A stretch of DNA of 38,748 nt from Actinomycetes bacterium. Its GTDB lineage: Bacteria > Actinomycetota > Acidimicrobiia > Acidimicrobiales > Ilumatobacteraceae. The notes under the pieces were generated by a model that did not search any database, was not told the origin of the DNA, and saw only the letters and a program-made list of their open reading frames with translations. The position numbers and the translations under genes are program-made. Of the stretch, positions 29,640 to 36,505 are shown one piece after another (the stretch's first letter is position 1; each line of letters opens with the position of its first letter). The stretch is taken from the NCBI GenBank assembly GCA_025359865.1, contig JANYDH010000214.1:1-38748 (forward strand), given 5' to 3'.

Positions 29640-30764
29640 ATGGTGAACATGAACTTTGCCTTCACCGAAGAACAAGAAGAACTCCGCAAGACTGTACGGG
29701 CGTTTCTCGACGCCAAGAGCCCCGAGCTTGCCGTTCGCGAGCAGATGGACACCGAGGACGGCTTCGACGCTGCTGTCTGGGCGCAGATGGGTGAGCAGAT
29801 GGGCCTCCAAGGCCTGATCGTGCCGGAAGCTTTCGGCGGCTCGGGCTATGGCTACGTCGAACTCGGCATCGTGCTCGAAGAGATGGGCCGCGCGCTGTTG
29901 TGCGCCCCGTTCTTTTCCACCGTTGTGCTTGCCGGCAACACCTTGATCCACAGTGGAGACGAGGCCGCCAAGGCAGCCCATCTGCCCGGGATCGCCGCCG
30001 GCACCACGATCGCGACGCTGGCATTCACCGAGCCATCGGGCAAGTGGGACGAGGCCGGCATCACCATGCCAGCATCTGGATCTGGCACCTCGTGGACACT
30101 TACCGGTACCAAGATGTTCGTGCTCGACGGCCACAGCGCGAACCTCATCCTCGTTGCAGCCCGTACCGACAAGGGCGTCAGCCTGTTCTCCGTCGATGGT
30201 GCCGCTGCCGGCCTCACCCGCACGTCGCTCAGCACGATGGACCAGACCCGCAAGCAGGCCAAGCTCGAGTTCGCCAACACGCCCGCCACGCTCATCGGTA
30301 CCGAGGGCGAAGGCTGGACCGTACTGTCGACGGTACTCGATCTCGCTGCCGTCGGCCTGGCCGCCGAGCAGGTCGGTGGTGCCCAGAAGGTGCTCGACAT
30401 GGCCGTCGAGTACGCCAAGGTGCGCGTCCAGTTCGGCCGCCCGATCGGCTCGTTCCAGGCGATCAAGCACAAGTGCGCCGACATGCTGCTCGAGGTCGAG
30501 TCGGCCAAGTCGGCCGCCTATTACGGCCTGTGGTGCGCGTCGGAGATGAACGATGAACTGCCGTCGGTGGCCTCGCTTGCCAAGGCGTACTGCTCCGAGG
30601 CGTACTTCCACGCCACGGCCGAGAACATCCAGATCCACGGTGGCATCGGCTTCACCTGGGAGCACCCGGCGCACCTGTACTTCAAGCGGGCGAAGTCGTC
30701 CGAGCTGCTGTTCGGTGACCCGACGTATCACCGCGAACTGCTCGCCCAGCGCATCGGCCTCTGA
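29640..30764 (+). CDS. acyl-CoA dehydrogenase family protein
   Basis: 374-aa FAD-dependent acyl-CoA dehydrogenase. N-terminal helical domain 'FAFTEEQEELRKTVRAFL', beta-domain 'LAFTEPSGKWDE', and C-terminal 'VQFGRPIGSFQAIKHKCADM' and 'QIHGGIGFTWEHPAHLYFKR' (FAD-binding region). The usual catalytic Glu of short/medium-chain enzymes is not obvious at 'HLYFKRAKS', so it may belong to the FadE28/ChsE2-like group that works as a heteromer. ATG 29640 has GGAGG at 29628-29632. A strong hairpin follows the gene. Confidence 0.88.
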   Translation: MVNMNFAFTEEQEELRKTVRAFLDAKSPELAVREQMDTEDGFDAAVWAQMGEQMGLQGLIVPEAFGGSGYGYVELGIVLEEMGRALLCAPFFSTVVLAGNTLIHSGDEAAKAAHLPGIAAGTTIATLAFTEPSGKWDEAGITMPASGSGTSWTLTGTKMFVLDGHSANLILVAARTDKGVSLFSVDGAAAGLTRTSLSTMDQTRKQAKLEFANTPATLIGTEGEGWTVLSTVLDLAAVGLAAEQVGGAQKVLDMAVEYAKVRVQFGRPIGSFQAIKHKCADMLLEVESAKSAAYYGLWCASEMNDELPSVASLAKAYCSEAYFHATAENIQIHGGIGFTWEHPAHLYFKRAKSSELLFGDPTYHRELLAQRIGL

Positions 30765-30793
30765 TCCAGCCCTCACCCAGCCCTCACCCATCA

Positions 30794-30838
30794 GCTTTGG
30801 TCGTGAGATGTCGCTCAGCGACAGCTCACGACCAAAGC
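30794..30838 (+). terminator. strong hairpin terminator after the acyl-CoA dehydrogenase
   Basis: Near-perfect inverted repeat: GCTTTGGTCGTGAG ... CTCACGACCAAAGC with an inner TGTCGC/GCGACA pair and a 3-nt loop. One mismatch pair interrupts about 20 bp of stem. There is no U-tract, as is common in GC-rich actinobacteria. Confidence 0.75.
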
Positions 30839-30884
30839 CAGCGGTGGGATAGATAGCGTAATGATGACGCGCAGGAGTAGAGCG

Positions 30885-30914
30885 ATGGGCACGATTCGAA
30901 TGTGCGTGCGGTGA
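30885..30914 (+). CDS. 9-aa leader ORF (MGTIRMCVR)
   Basis: ATG 30885 has an AGGAG site 7 nt upstream (30873-30877). Its TGA overlaps ATG 30914 of the next gene (TGATG). The membrane protein has no ribosome binding site of its own, so termination-reinitiation is likely. Confidence 0.35.
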   Translation: MGTIRMCVR

Positions 30915-32347
30915 TGGTCAGTCCCACAGCAGATGCGAGTCCCAAGACGCCGAGCGCAACGAAATTAGCGTCGCCAGCTCTCCGTCTCGTCGCCTGGTTG
31001 ATGATTCCGGCAGCTGGATTTGTCTGGTCGTCTGTGGCGCTACAGCGTAGCTGGTTCTTCTACGACGAGTGGGCGATGATCGACCGTGTGATGCATACGA
31101 ACGTTCTTGATGGTCTGTCAGCGTCATTCAACGGTCATCTGTGGATGATCAGTTCTCTGGTCTACAGGGTCCAGGTTTCTTGGTTCGGCGTCGGCAGCCA
31201 CGCCTTCGTTGGTGGTGTTCTCATTGGGTCCCTCGTCGCGATGCACGTTGCCCTCACTGCACTTCTGCGGGCTTGTTCGGTGCCTCTACTGGTCAGCCTG
31301 TTGAGCGCCGGCCTGGTTACTTACTTCGGCGTTGGATCCCAGAACAGTATCTTCGCGTTCCAGGCGCCCATCAACCTTGCCATCGCCTTGAGTGCCGTGT
31401 CTGCGACGCTTGTCCTGACCCGACCGCCGTCTGGTTGGAACGCGTTGATCGTTGCTGTCTTGTTGCTGTTGTCCGTGGGCGCCGATAGTGGCACAGCGCT
31501 ACCCTGGGTTTGCTTTGCTGCCGTTGTCCTAGCGCAGACATGGCGCAATCGTTACGCATGGTGCGCGGCCCCAGCGCTGTTCGGCCTCGGTGTGTGGCTG
31601 TTGGCGGGGGATCTCGGCCCGAGCCAGCCGGGAACGCTCATCGGCCGTGTGAACTTCTCGTTGCATCTACTGCTCGAGTCGTCCGGCGGTTTGGTGGGTG
31701 GGGCAGAGACCGCCGGAATCTTGGTGCTGCTGGCGTCGGCGATGATCGTTTGGGTCGGACGTCGCCGTCAGGCGATTACACGTCCTGCGTGGATCGTGTT
31801 CGGTGCGGGAACCGGCACGGCGGTCCTGATGGTCGGATCGATCGCCCAGGCGCGTGCGGCGCTTGTCGGCAGCGACTTCGTGAACTACAACCGATATCTG
31901 CAAGCTGTGGCCGTGCCACTCTTGATTGGTTTGCTTCCTGCTGTTTCGGACTCGCTCCGTTCGTTGTTCCATCGGCTGCGGCCTCATGGGCTAATCCGAT
32001 TCTGGTCGGCTCTCACGTGGGCCGTCCCTTCGCTGATGATCCTGATCTCGTTCAACGCCGGACTCGACACGCGGCGCGCCTACGTAGCCGGTTTCGACTA
32101 CTCGAACCTCGCCGTAGAAGCCGCATCACGCACGGCTGCCGTGGTGATCAGGGATGGCTGCCCGAATGGTCGTCGCCTCGACCTGACGAGTTCACCGGCT
32201 GCGGGACTCAGTCCGCAGATGTCTACGCAGCTCCTTGTGGAGGTCATGGCGCGCCAGGCCTATCGAGCACCTCACACTCTTGTCGTCGACCCGGTGGTCG
32301 TCGATCGAATGTGCGGCCCGATGCCTGAGCCGAGCGGAGCGCCCTAG
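30914..32347 (+). CDS. polytopic membrane protein, GT-C-like
   Basis: 477-aa membrane protein with about 11 hydrophobic helices and a soluble C-terminal tail of about 90 residues. 'RSWFFYDEWAMIDRV' near residue 45 places acidic residues in the first extracytoplasmic loop, as in GT-C glycosyltransferases, but no complete family signature is seen. 'NGHLWMISSLVYR' and 'VNYNRYLQAVAVPLLIGLLP' are notable blocks. ATG 30914 is favoured over GTG 30902 because of the overlap with the leader ORF. Codon use is less GC-biased than in neighbours, hinting at acquisition. Confidence 0.65.
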   Translation: MVSPTADASPKTPSATKLASPALRLVAWLMIPAAGFVWSSVALQRSWFFYDEWAMIDRVMHTNVLDGLSASFNGHLWMISSLVYRVQVSWFGVGSHAFVGGVLIGSLVAMHVALTALLRACSVPLLVSLLSAGLVTYFGVGSQNSIFAFQAPINLAIALSAVSATLVLTRPPSGWNALIVAVLLLLSVGADSGTALPWVCFAAVVLAQTWRNRYAWCAAPALFGLGVWLLAGDLGPSQPGTLIGRVNFSLHLLLESSGGLVGGAETAGILVLLASAMIVWVGRRRQAITRPAWIVFGAGTGTAVLMVGSIAQARAALVGSDFVNYNRYLQAVAVPLLIGLLPAVSDSLRSLFHRLRPHGLIRFWSALTWAVPSLMILISFNAGLDTRRAYVAGFDYSNLAVEAASRTAAVVIRDGCPNGRRLDLTSSPAAGLSPQMSTQLLVEVMARQAYRAPHTLVVDPVVVDRMCGPMPEPSGAP

Positions 32348-32363
32348 CTCGCGGCGGTGGGGA

Positions 32364-32369
32364 TAGCGT
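32364..32369 (+). promoter_or_regulatory. leaderless -10 box for the 152-aa protein gene
   Basis: TAGCGT ends 7 nt before GTG 32377. Confidence 0.45.
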
Positions 32370-32376
32370 TACTGGC

Positions 32377-32835
32377 GTGGAGCTGGTCACGTGGGTGTTC
32401 ATCGCAGCAGCGGCCGTGGTGGTGTTCTTGATTGCGGCGATCGTGGTCGGCCGTGAGGCGCACCGGCTCGACGCGGTCTCACCCCGGTCGGTCTACATGA
32501 TCGATGAAGTGGTCGAGTTCGTCGCCGAATACCTCCCCACGGAATCGCAGGCACGGCTGACACCGGACGAGCTTGAGCAGCTTCTCACGTTCCACATGCG
32601 CTGGCTGCACGCCAAGGGCCTGCAGCCAACCAATGTGATCGACCGCCGTCAAGACATCGATGAGCTGGTGATCGTCGGTGAGGACACCGTGGTCGCCTAC
32701 CTGCTGGGCGAGGCCGAGCGGGTGGGCATCGACATCCTCGACGATGTCGATGTGGTCAACGTGGTCGAAGCGCACCTGGCCTACTTCCAGGCGATCGGTG
32801 CCGTCGGTCCGATGGCCGTCGATCTCGATCTGTAA
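32377..32835 (+). CDS. conserved hypothetical protein, one TM helix
   Basis: 152 aa. Residues 4-24 ('VTWVFIAAAAVVVFLIAAIVV') form an N-terminal membrane helix. The cytoplasmic remainder is acidic and helical: 'SVYMIDEVVEFVAEYLPTES', 'RLTPDELEQLLTFHMRWLHA' and 'DTVVAYLLGEAERVGIDILD'. I recognise no named family. The ordered helices and clean leaderless start indicate a real gene. It precedes the candidate RNA at 32859-33096. Confidence 0.65.
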   Translation: MELVTWVFIAAAAVVVFLIAAIVVGREAHRLDAVSPRSVYMIDEVVEFVAEYLPTESQARLTPDELEQLLTFHMRWLHAKGLQPTNVIDRRQDIDELVIVGEDTVVAYLLGEAERVGIDILDDVDVVNVVEAHLAYFQAIGAVGPMAVDLDL

Positions 32836-32912
32836 CCACGGCTGAAAATCACTGGCACGCGCTCCGACAGAGTGCTTGAATGAGCGCACCAGAGAGAGGA
32901 GGTGGTCCAATA

Positions 32913-32957
32913 GTGATAGCCAAATGTTGTGGGACACTGGAGGTGGTTGGCCGCTAG
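32913..32957 (+). CDS. 14-aa leader peptide with Cys-Cys
   Basis: GTG 32913 to TAG 32957 reads VIAKCCGTLEVVGR. The AGGAGGTG site is 8 nt upstream and is the best Shine-Dalgarno sequence in the window. Tandem Cys codons (TGT TGT) suggest cysteine-responsive translation, as reported for poly-Cys upstream ORFs in mycobacteria. No function is shown. Confidence 0.4.
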   Translation: MIAKCCGTLEVVGR

Positions 32958-33066
32958 GCCAGCACGCTGGACCGCCTGGCGAAATCCCCGCCAACCTCCG
33001 CTGCTCTTCCCGCCGAAACTCGTCCCATCGGCTTGATCCGGATGAGCAGTCTCGAATCAGCTTGCG

Positions 33067-33096
33067 CACCGGGGAGGTCACATGGCCTCCCCGGTG
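33067..33096 (+). terminator. perfect 11-bp GC hairpin
   Basis: CACCGGGGAGG and CCTCCCCGGTG flank the loop TCACATGG. It could end the candidate RNA before the leaderless gene at 33134. No U-tract is present. Confidence 0.6.
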
Positions 33097-33120
33097 TCGC
33101 GCCTGGGCTGCGTGCGCCGC

Positions 33121-33126
33121 TATCTT
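33121..33126 (+). promoter_or_regulatory. leaderless -10 box for the 74-aa protein gene
   Basis: TATCTT ends 7 nt before ATG 33134. Confidence 0.5.
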
Positions 33127-33133
33127 CACGGGC

Positions 33134-33358
33134 ATGCATCGGCCGACCCGTTTCGAGCACACCCGATTCCTCGGTGACAAGCGCACCCAACTCGTGTACG
33201 ACCTCGACACCTGGGACGACTCCGCCGTGATCGACGAGATCATCACCGCAGAGACCGGGTTGTGCTTCGGGCCCGATTCGCTGGCCGAGGCACGCAACCG
33301 CGGCTACATGCTCGCAGCGCCCGGGGTGCGCCGCCGTCATCGCAAGCCACGGGCGTGA
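33134..33358 (+). CDS. small conserved hypothetical protein
   Basis: 74 aa starting 'MHRPTRFEHTRFLGDKRTQL', with a middle acidic segment ('DLDTWDDSAVIDEIITAE') and a basic tail ('GVRRRHRKPRA'). The basic ends and acidic middle suggest nucleic acid or ribosome association, but no family is recognised. The leaderless box fixes the start; a longer in-frame extension to 32876 runs through the candidate RNA and was rejected. Confidence 0.65.
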   Translation: MHRPTRFEHTRFLGDKRTQLVYDLDTWDDSAVIDEIITAETGLCFGPDSLAEARNRGYMLAAPGVRRRHRKPRA

Positions 33359-33374
33359 CCACCGGCCCTCGGAG

Positions 33375-34136
33375 ATGATCTCCAACGGCGAGTTCGTCTC
33401 GGGCGGTTTGACACTGCCACGGTACTTCGCTCGCCCAGCGGGCCGACACGAGGTGCTCCCCGGGCTGATCCTGGTACACGGCTTCCCGATCGGCCCGCTC
33501 GACGCACGCCAGAGCGCACTGACGTTTCCCGAGCTGATCGACCGGATCGCGAACGAGCTGAGCTGGGCGGCGATGACGTTCACGTTTCGAGGATGCGGAA
33601 AGAGCCCCGGCGATTTTTCTTTGCAGGGCTGGGTGGACGATCTCCGCGCGGCGATCGACCATCTCATTGCCGAAGCGAATCCGCTCGGCATCTGGATCGT
33701 CGGCACCAACACGGGTGGCTCGATCGCGGCATGCGTTGCGGCCGATGATCCGCGGGTCAGAGGTGTTGCCTTACTCAGCTCGCGCGCCGACTTCGACGAC
33801 TGGGCCGCGCAACCGCGTCGCTTCTTGGAGCATGCTCGCGACATCGGAGCGATCCGCACCCCTGGGTTTCCGAAGGCGTTCGACGAATGGGCGCGAGAGC
33901 TACGCCGATTTCGACCAGAGGACGCGGCGCAACGGCTGGCCCCGCGACCGATGATGGTGATGCACGGCGACGATGACGAGAGCGTGCCAACGAGCGATGC
34001 CCGCCGTCTGGCCGAAGCTCACGGCAGCGCCGACCTGCGAGTGATCACCGGCGCCGGTCATCGTCTGCGCCACGACCCGCGTGCCGTGGCGGTGTTGATG
34101 GGCTGGCTCGATCGTCAGAAGTCGCTGTCCCAGTGA
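33375..34136 (+). CDS. alpha/beta hydrolase-fold protein lacking the Ser nucleophile
   Basis: 253-aa alpha/beta hydrolase. 'LILVHGFPIGP' is the oxyanion strand-loop, 'MTFTFRGCGKSPGDFSL' follows, and the C-terminal acid and His are in 'MHGDDDESVPTSDARR' and 'ITGAGHRLRHD'. The nucleophile elbow, normally G-x-S-x-G, reads 'VGTNTGGS', with Asn at the nucleophile position. It may be a non-catalytic or unusual member. It starts 16 nt after the preceding small gene, so possibly co-transcribed. Confidence 0.8.
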   Translation: MISNGEFVSGGLTLPRYFARPAGRHEVLPGLILVHGFPIGPLDARQSALTFPELIDRIANELSWAAMTFTFRGCGKSPGDFSLQGWVDDLRAAIDHLIAEANPLGIWIVGTNTGGSIAACVAADDPRVRGVALLSSRADFDDWAAQPRRFLEHARDIGAIRTPGFPKAFDEWARELRRFRPEDAAQRLAPRPMMVMHGDDDESVPTSDARRLAEAHGSADLRVITGAGHRLRHDPRAVAVLMGWLDRQKSLSQ

Positions 34137-34162
34137 TCTCTGTGTGACGGCTCGTGCCGGAC

Positions 34163-34957
34163 TCAGCGCGTGAGGCGACGGCGAACGGTACTGGCCAGGT
34201 GGCGACCCTTGACCCCGGCCATCCGTTCACCCAGCCACATCGCACGGCCCTTGATCCGTTCGGTGGGCGTGAGATTGCGCAGTTGTTCGGTGAGCACGCC
34301 GGGCACCGGTGCCGGGAGCGCACTCGGCGTGGCTAGTTCGGTGGGGGCCGCCACGGTGGGAATCGACGCTCCGGGTGCCAGCAGCGCGCGCTGCATCGCG
34401 GAGCGAACGGCGAACTCGTGGGTCTCGATCAGGGTCATGATCGGCTTGCGGACCACCAGCACCGAGTCTTCCCACACCTCATTGCCCCAGTCGGTGTAGG
34501 CGTCGATCAGTTCGAACCGGAGGTAACCAGCGAGTGCACGCATGCCGTCGGTGTAGTAGCGCCAGCAGTCGAGCGGGAAGCGATGTTCGTAGCCGCCCGA
34601 CGGTGCGATGAGCATGAGCAGTCCGCCCGGCTTCAACACCCGGCCGATCTCGAACGCTGACGCCCAGAAGTACTCGACATGCTCGAACGCCTGGCCCGAC
34701 ACGATCACATCGACCGAATCGCTGGGTACCTCGTGCCAGTCGTACGCGTTGTCGACCTGGACCGACACATTGTGGCCTGCGGCGATGTCGAGCCCGATGT
34801 ACTCCCATGGGGCGCAGTCGAGCAGCGTGCGATACGTGAGGCTGACGGGGTTGACCTGTTGGCTGCCGAAGTCGAGGATGCGCAGTGGCAGATGCGCGGA
34901 GTCGGCGAGGTAGCTGTCGACGAACATCTGCATCTTGCGGTATGAACTGGCGTGCAT
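34163..34957 (-). CDS. SAM-dependent methyltransferase in the nucleotide-sugar operon
   Basis: 264-aa class I methyltransferase. 'LRILDFGSQQVNP' is a diverged motif I, 'EYIGLDIAAGHNV' the acidic ribose strand, 'SDSVDVIVSGQAFEHVEYFW' and 'RVLKPGGLLMLIAPSGGYEH' motifs II-III. 'APSGGYEHRFPLDCWRYYTD' is seen in sugar or polysaccharide methyltransferases. A C-terminal extension of about 80 residues (Pro/Ala-rich, then basic) may bind membrane or partner. ATG 34957 is 5 nt after the galE stop. It probably methylates a glycan or sugar. Confidence 0.82.
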   Translation of the reverse strand: MHASSYRKMQMFVDSYLADSAHLPLRILDFGSQQVNPVSLTYRTLLDCAPWEYIGLDIAAGHNVSVQVDNAYDWHEVPSDSVDVIVSGQAFEHVEYFWASAFEIGRVLKPGGLLMLIAPSGGYEHRFPLDCWRYYTDGMRALAGYLRFELIDAYTDWGNEVWEDSVLVVRKPIMTLIETHEFAVRSAMQRALLAPGASIPTVAAPTELATPSALPAPVPGVLTEQLRNLTPTERIKGRAMWLGERMAGVKGRHLASTVRRRLTR

Positions 34958-34962
34958 GGTGG

Positions 34963-35973
34963 TCAGTCGCCGTAGCCGTCGAGGTGTGTGCTGTGCCAAC
35001 GCCATGCGCTGGCGATGATGTCGTCGAGTGTGTGTATCGGCTGCCACCCGAGGGTGGCCTGGATGAGCGCCGGGTCGGCATAGGTGGCGACTGCATCGCC
35101 AGCGCGTCGCGGGCCCACCTCGTACGGCACCGTGATGCCACTGATCCGTTCGGTGGCGTGGATCACATCGAACACGCTGCTGCCCACACCGGTACCGACG
35201 TTGAGCGAGATCGCCGACCCCGCCTGTTGCTGCGCGGTGAGACCCGCGAGCCCGGCGAGATATGCGAGCGACTTGATGTGCGCGTCGGCCAGGTCGTCGA
35301 TGTGGATGTAGTCGCGGATGCAGGTGCCGTCGGCAGTGGGGTAGTCGGTGCCGAACACCATGACCGCAGGCGCCCTGCCGAGCGCAGCCTTCATCACCAA
35401 CGGGATGAGGTTCATCGACCGCGCCCAGTCCTCGCCGATGAGGGCGTCACTGCTCGCGCCGGCGGCATTGAAGTAGCGCAGGCTGACCGACCGGAGGCCC
35501 TTGGTGACGCCGTACCAGTACAGGATTTTTTCGACCATCGCCTTGCTCTCGGCGTACACACTCTCGGGCGCAACGGCAGCGAGTTCGGTCACCGGCACCT
35601 CGGTCGGGGTGCCGTTGACCGAGCAACTCGATGAGAACACGATGTCGCGCACGCCCGCAGCGAGCATCGCCTCGACGAGTTCCACGGTGCCGCCGATGTT
35701 ATTGATCCAGTACCGCTCGGGCTGCTCCATCGATTCGCCGACGCTCTTGTACGCGGCGAAATGGACCACCTGGGTGACGTTGTGCGAGCGGCACACTTCG
35801 GTGACGAGCGCACGATCGTGGATGTCGCCGACCACGAGTTCGGCCCCGAGTAGTGCTTGGCGGTACCCGTACTCGAGCGTGTCGAGTACGACCACGTTGC
35901 GCCCCTGATCGCGAAGCATGCGGACGGTGTGCGAGCCGATGTAGCCGGCGCCGCCGGTGACGAGGACGGTCAT
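34963..35973 (-). CDS. galE: UDP-glucose 4-epimerase
   Basis: 336-aa extended SDR enzyme interconverting UDP-glucose and UDP-galactose. NAD-binding 'TGGAGYIGSH' (6-15), 'HFAAYKSVGESMEQP', Ser in 'FSSSCSVNG', catalytic Y140-x3-K144 in 'YAESK', then 'SLRYFNAAGA' and 'CIRDYIHIDDLADAH'. It is full length. ATG 35973 overlaps the uma2 stop (ATGA, 35970-35973), so translation is coupled. Confidence 0.93.
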   Translation of the reverse strand: MTVLVTGGAGYIGSHTVRMLRDQGRNVVVLDTLEYGYRQALLGAELVVGDIHDRALVTEVCRSHNVTQVVHFAAYKSVGESMEQPERYWINNIGGTVELVEAMLAAGVRDIVFSSSCSVNGTPTEVPVTELAAVAPESVYAESKAMVEKILYWYGVTKGLRSVSLRYFNAAGASSDALIGEDWARSMNLIPLVMKAALGRAPAVMVFGTDYPTADGTCIRDYIHIDDLADAHIKSLAYLAGLAGLTAQQQAGSAISLNVGTGVGSSVFDVIHATERISGITVPYEVGPRRAGDAVATYADPALIQATLGWQPIHTLDDIIASAWRWHSTHLDGYGD

Positions 35974-36482
35974 GATTCGATTCGTTCCCATGGGAGTTGG
36001 GCAGCAACGTCGGCTGCGGTGAGACCGAGGACCGCGCTGCGGTCGACCGGGCGATAGGTGAGCGTGAGTTGGTCGAGCCCGAGCCACACGACGCCACGGG
36101 TGGCCGGGTCGACGATGAGCACTTCGTCGACGCCGTATCGCGCATAGAGCGGCAGTTTGTCCATCGTCTCATCGCGTCGTGACAGCATCTCGATCACGAG
36201 TCGGGCTCCGCTGGTGAACGCCTCGGTGGGTAATTCGTCGAGGTAGCCGGCGTCGGGAATGCGGTAGTCGTGAGGTACGCCAATGTTGAACTCGCCGAGC
36301 GTGATCAGGCCCCGCGCCTCGGCCAACGGTTCGAGCGCAGCGAGTAGCTTCAACAGGAGGAAACTGTGCCGTGGATGTGGTGCTGCGTTCATGTGATATT
36401 CGCCGTCCCAGACTTCGTCGAACTTGTCGATGCCGAGCCGGCGTCGTTCGGCAATCTGGTCGAGGGTGACGACCGCGCGCAT
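35970..36482 (-). CDS. Uma2-family PD-(D/E)XK nuclease-like protein
   Basis: 170-aa Uma2 (DUF820) protein. Motifs are 'MRAVVTLDQIAERRRLGIDKFDEVWDG' at the N-terminus (start plus helix), 'IPDAGYLDELP' (Asp), 'LVIEMLSRRDETMDKLPLYA' (Glu and Lys) and 'YGVDEVLIVDPATR', the restriction-endonuclease-like core. Function is unknown; Uma2 genes are often multicopy and mobile. ATG 36482 is favoured over GTG 36509 because TACACT ends 6 nt upstream. It interrupts the sugar genes yet keeps 4-nt couplings. Confidence 0.85.
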   Translation of the reverse strand: MRAVVTLDQIAERRRLGIDKFDEVWDGEYHMNAAPHPRHSFLLLKLLAALEPLAEARGLITLGEFNIGVPHDYRIPDAGYLDELPTEAFTSGARLVIEMLSRRDETMDKLPLYARYGVDEVLIVDPATRGVVWLGLDQLTLTYRPVDRSAVLGLTAADVAAQLPWERIES

Positions 36483-36488
36483 ACCGTC

Positions 36489-36494
36489 AGTGTA
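36489..36494 (-). promoter_or_regulatory. leaderless -10 box for uma2
   Basis: TACACT on the minus strand, 6 nt before ATG 36482, inside the operon. It could also raise expression of galE and the methyltransferase. Confidence 0.5.
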
Positions 36495-36505
36495 GAGAAC
36501 CGGTG

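Larger units (their letters stand above)
32859..33096 (+). ncRNA. candidate structured leader or small RNA
   Basis: Non-protein stretch with ordered pairing. GCGCTC/GAGCGC (32859-32864 with 32882-32887); a perfect Shine-Dalgarno AGGAGGTG (32897-32904); AGGTGGTCC (32900-32908) complementary to GGACCGCCT (32969-32977) over 9 bp with one wobble; CCTCC at 32995-32999 able to compete for GGAGG; and a final 11-bp hairpin. The order of leader peptide, anti-Shine-Dalgarno and terminator-like hairpin resembles an attenuator. It could also be an independent sRNA. I do not match it to a known RNA family. Confidence 0.4.

Noticed and set aside
29568-30791. Minus-strand open frame (407 codons) opposite the acyl-CoA dehydrogenase
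   Set aside because: Antisense to a clear enzyme gene; composition is that of a complementary-strand shadow.
32859-33096. Known RNAs (SRP RNA, tmRNA, 6C RNA)
   Set aside because: The hallmark sequences of these RNAs were not found; only an unassigned structured RNA is supported.
32876-33133. N-terminal extension of the 74-aa protein
   Set aside because: It would translate through the structured RNA region; the leaderless box before 33134 gives a better start.
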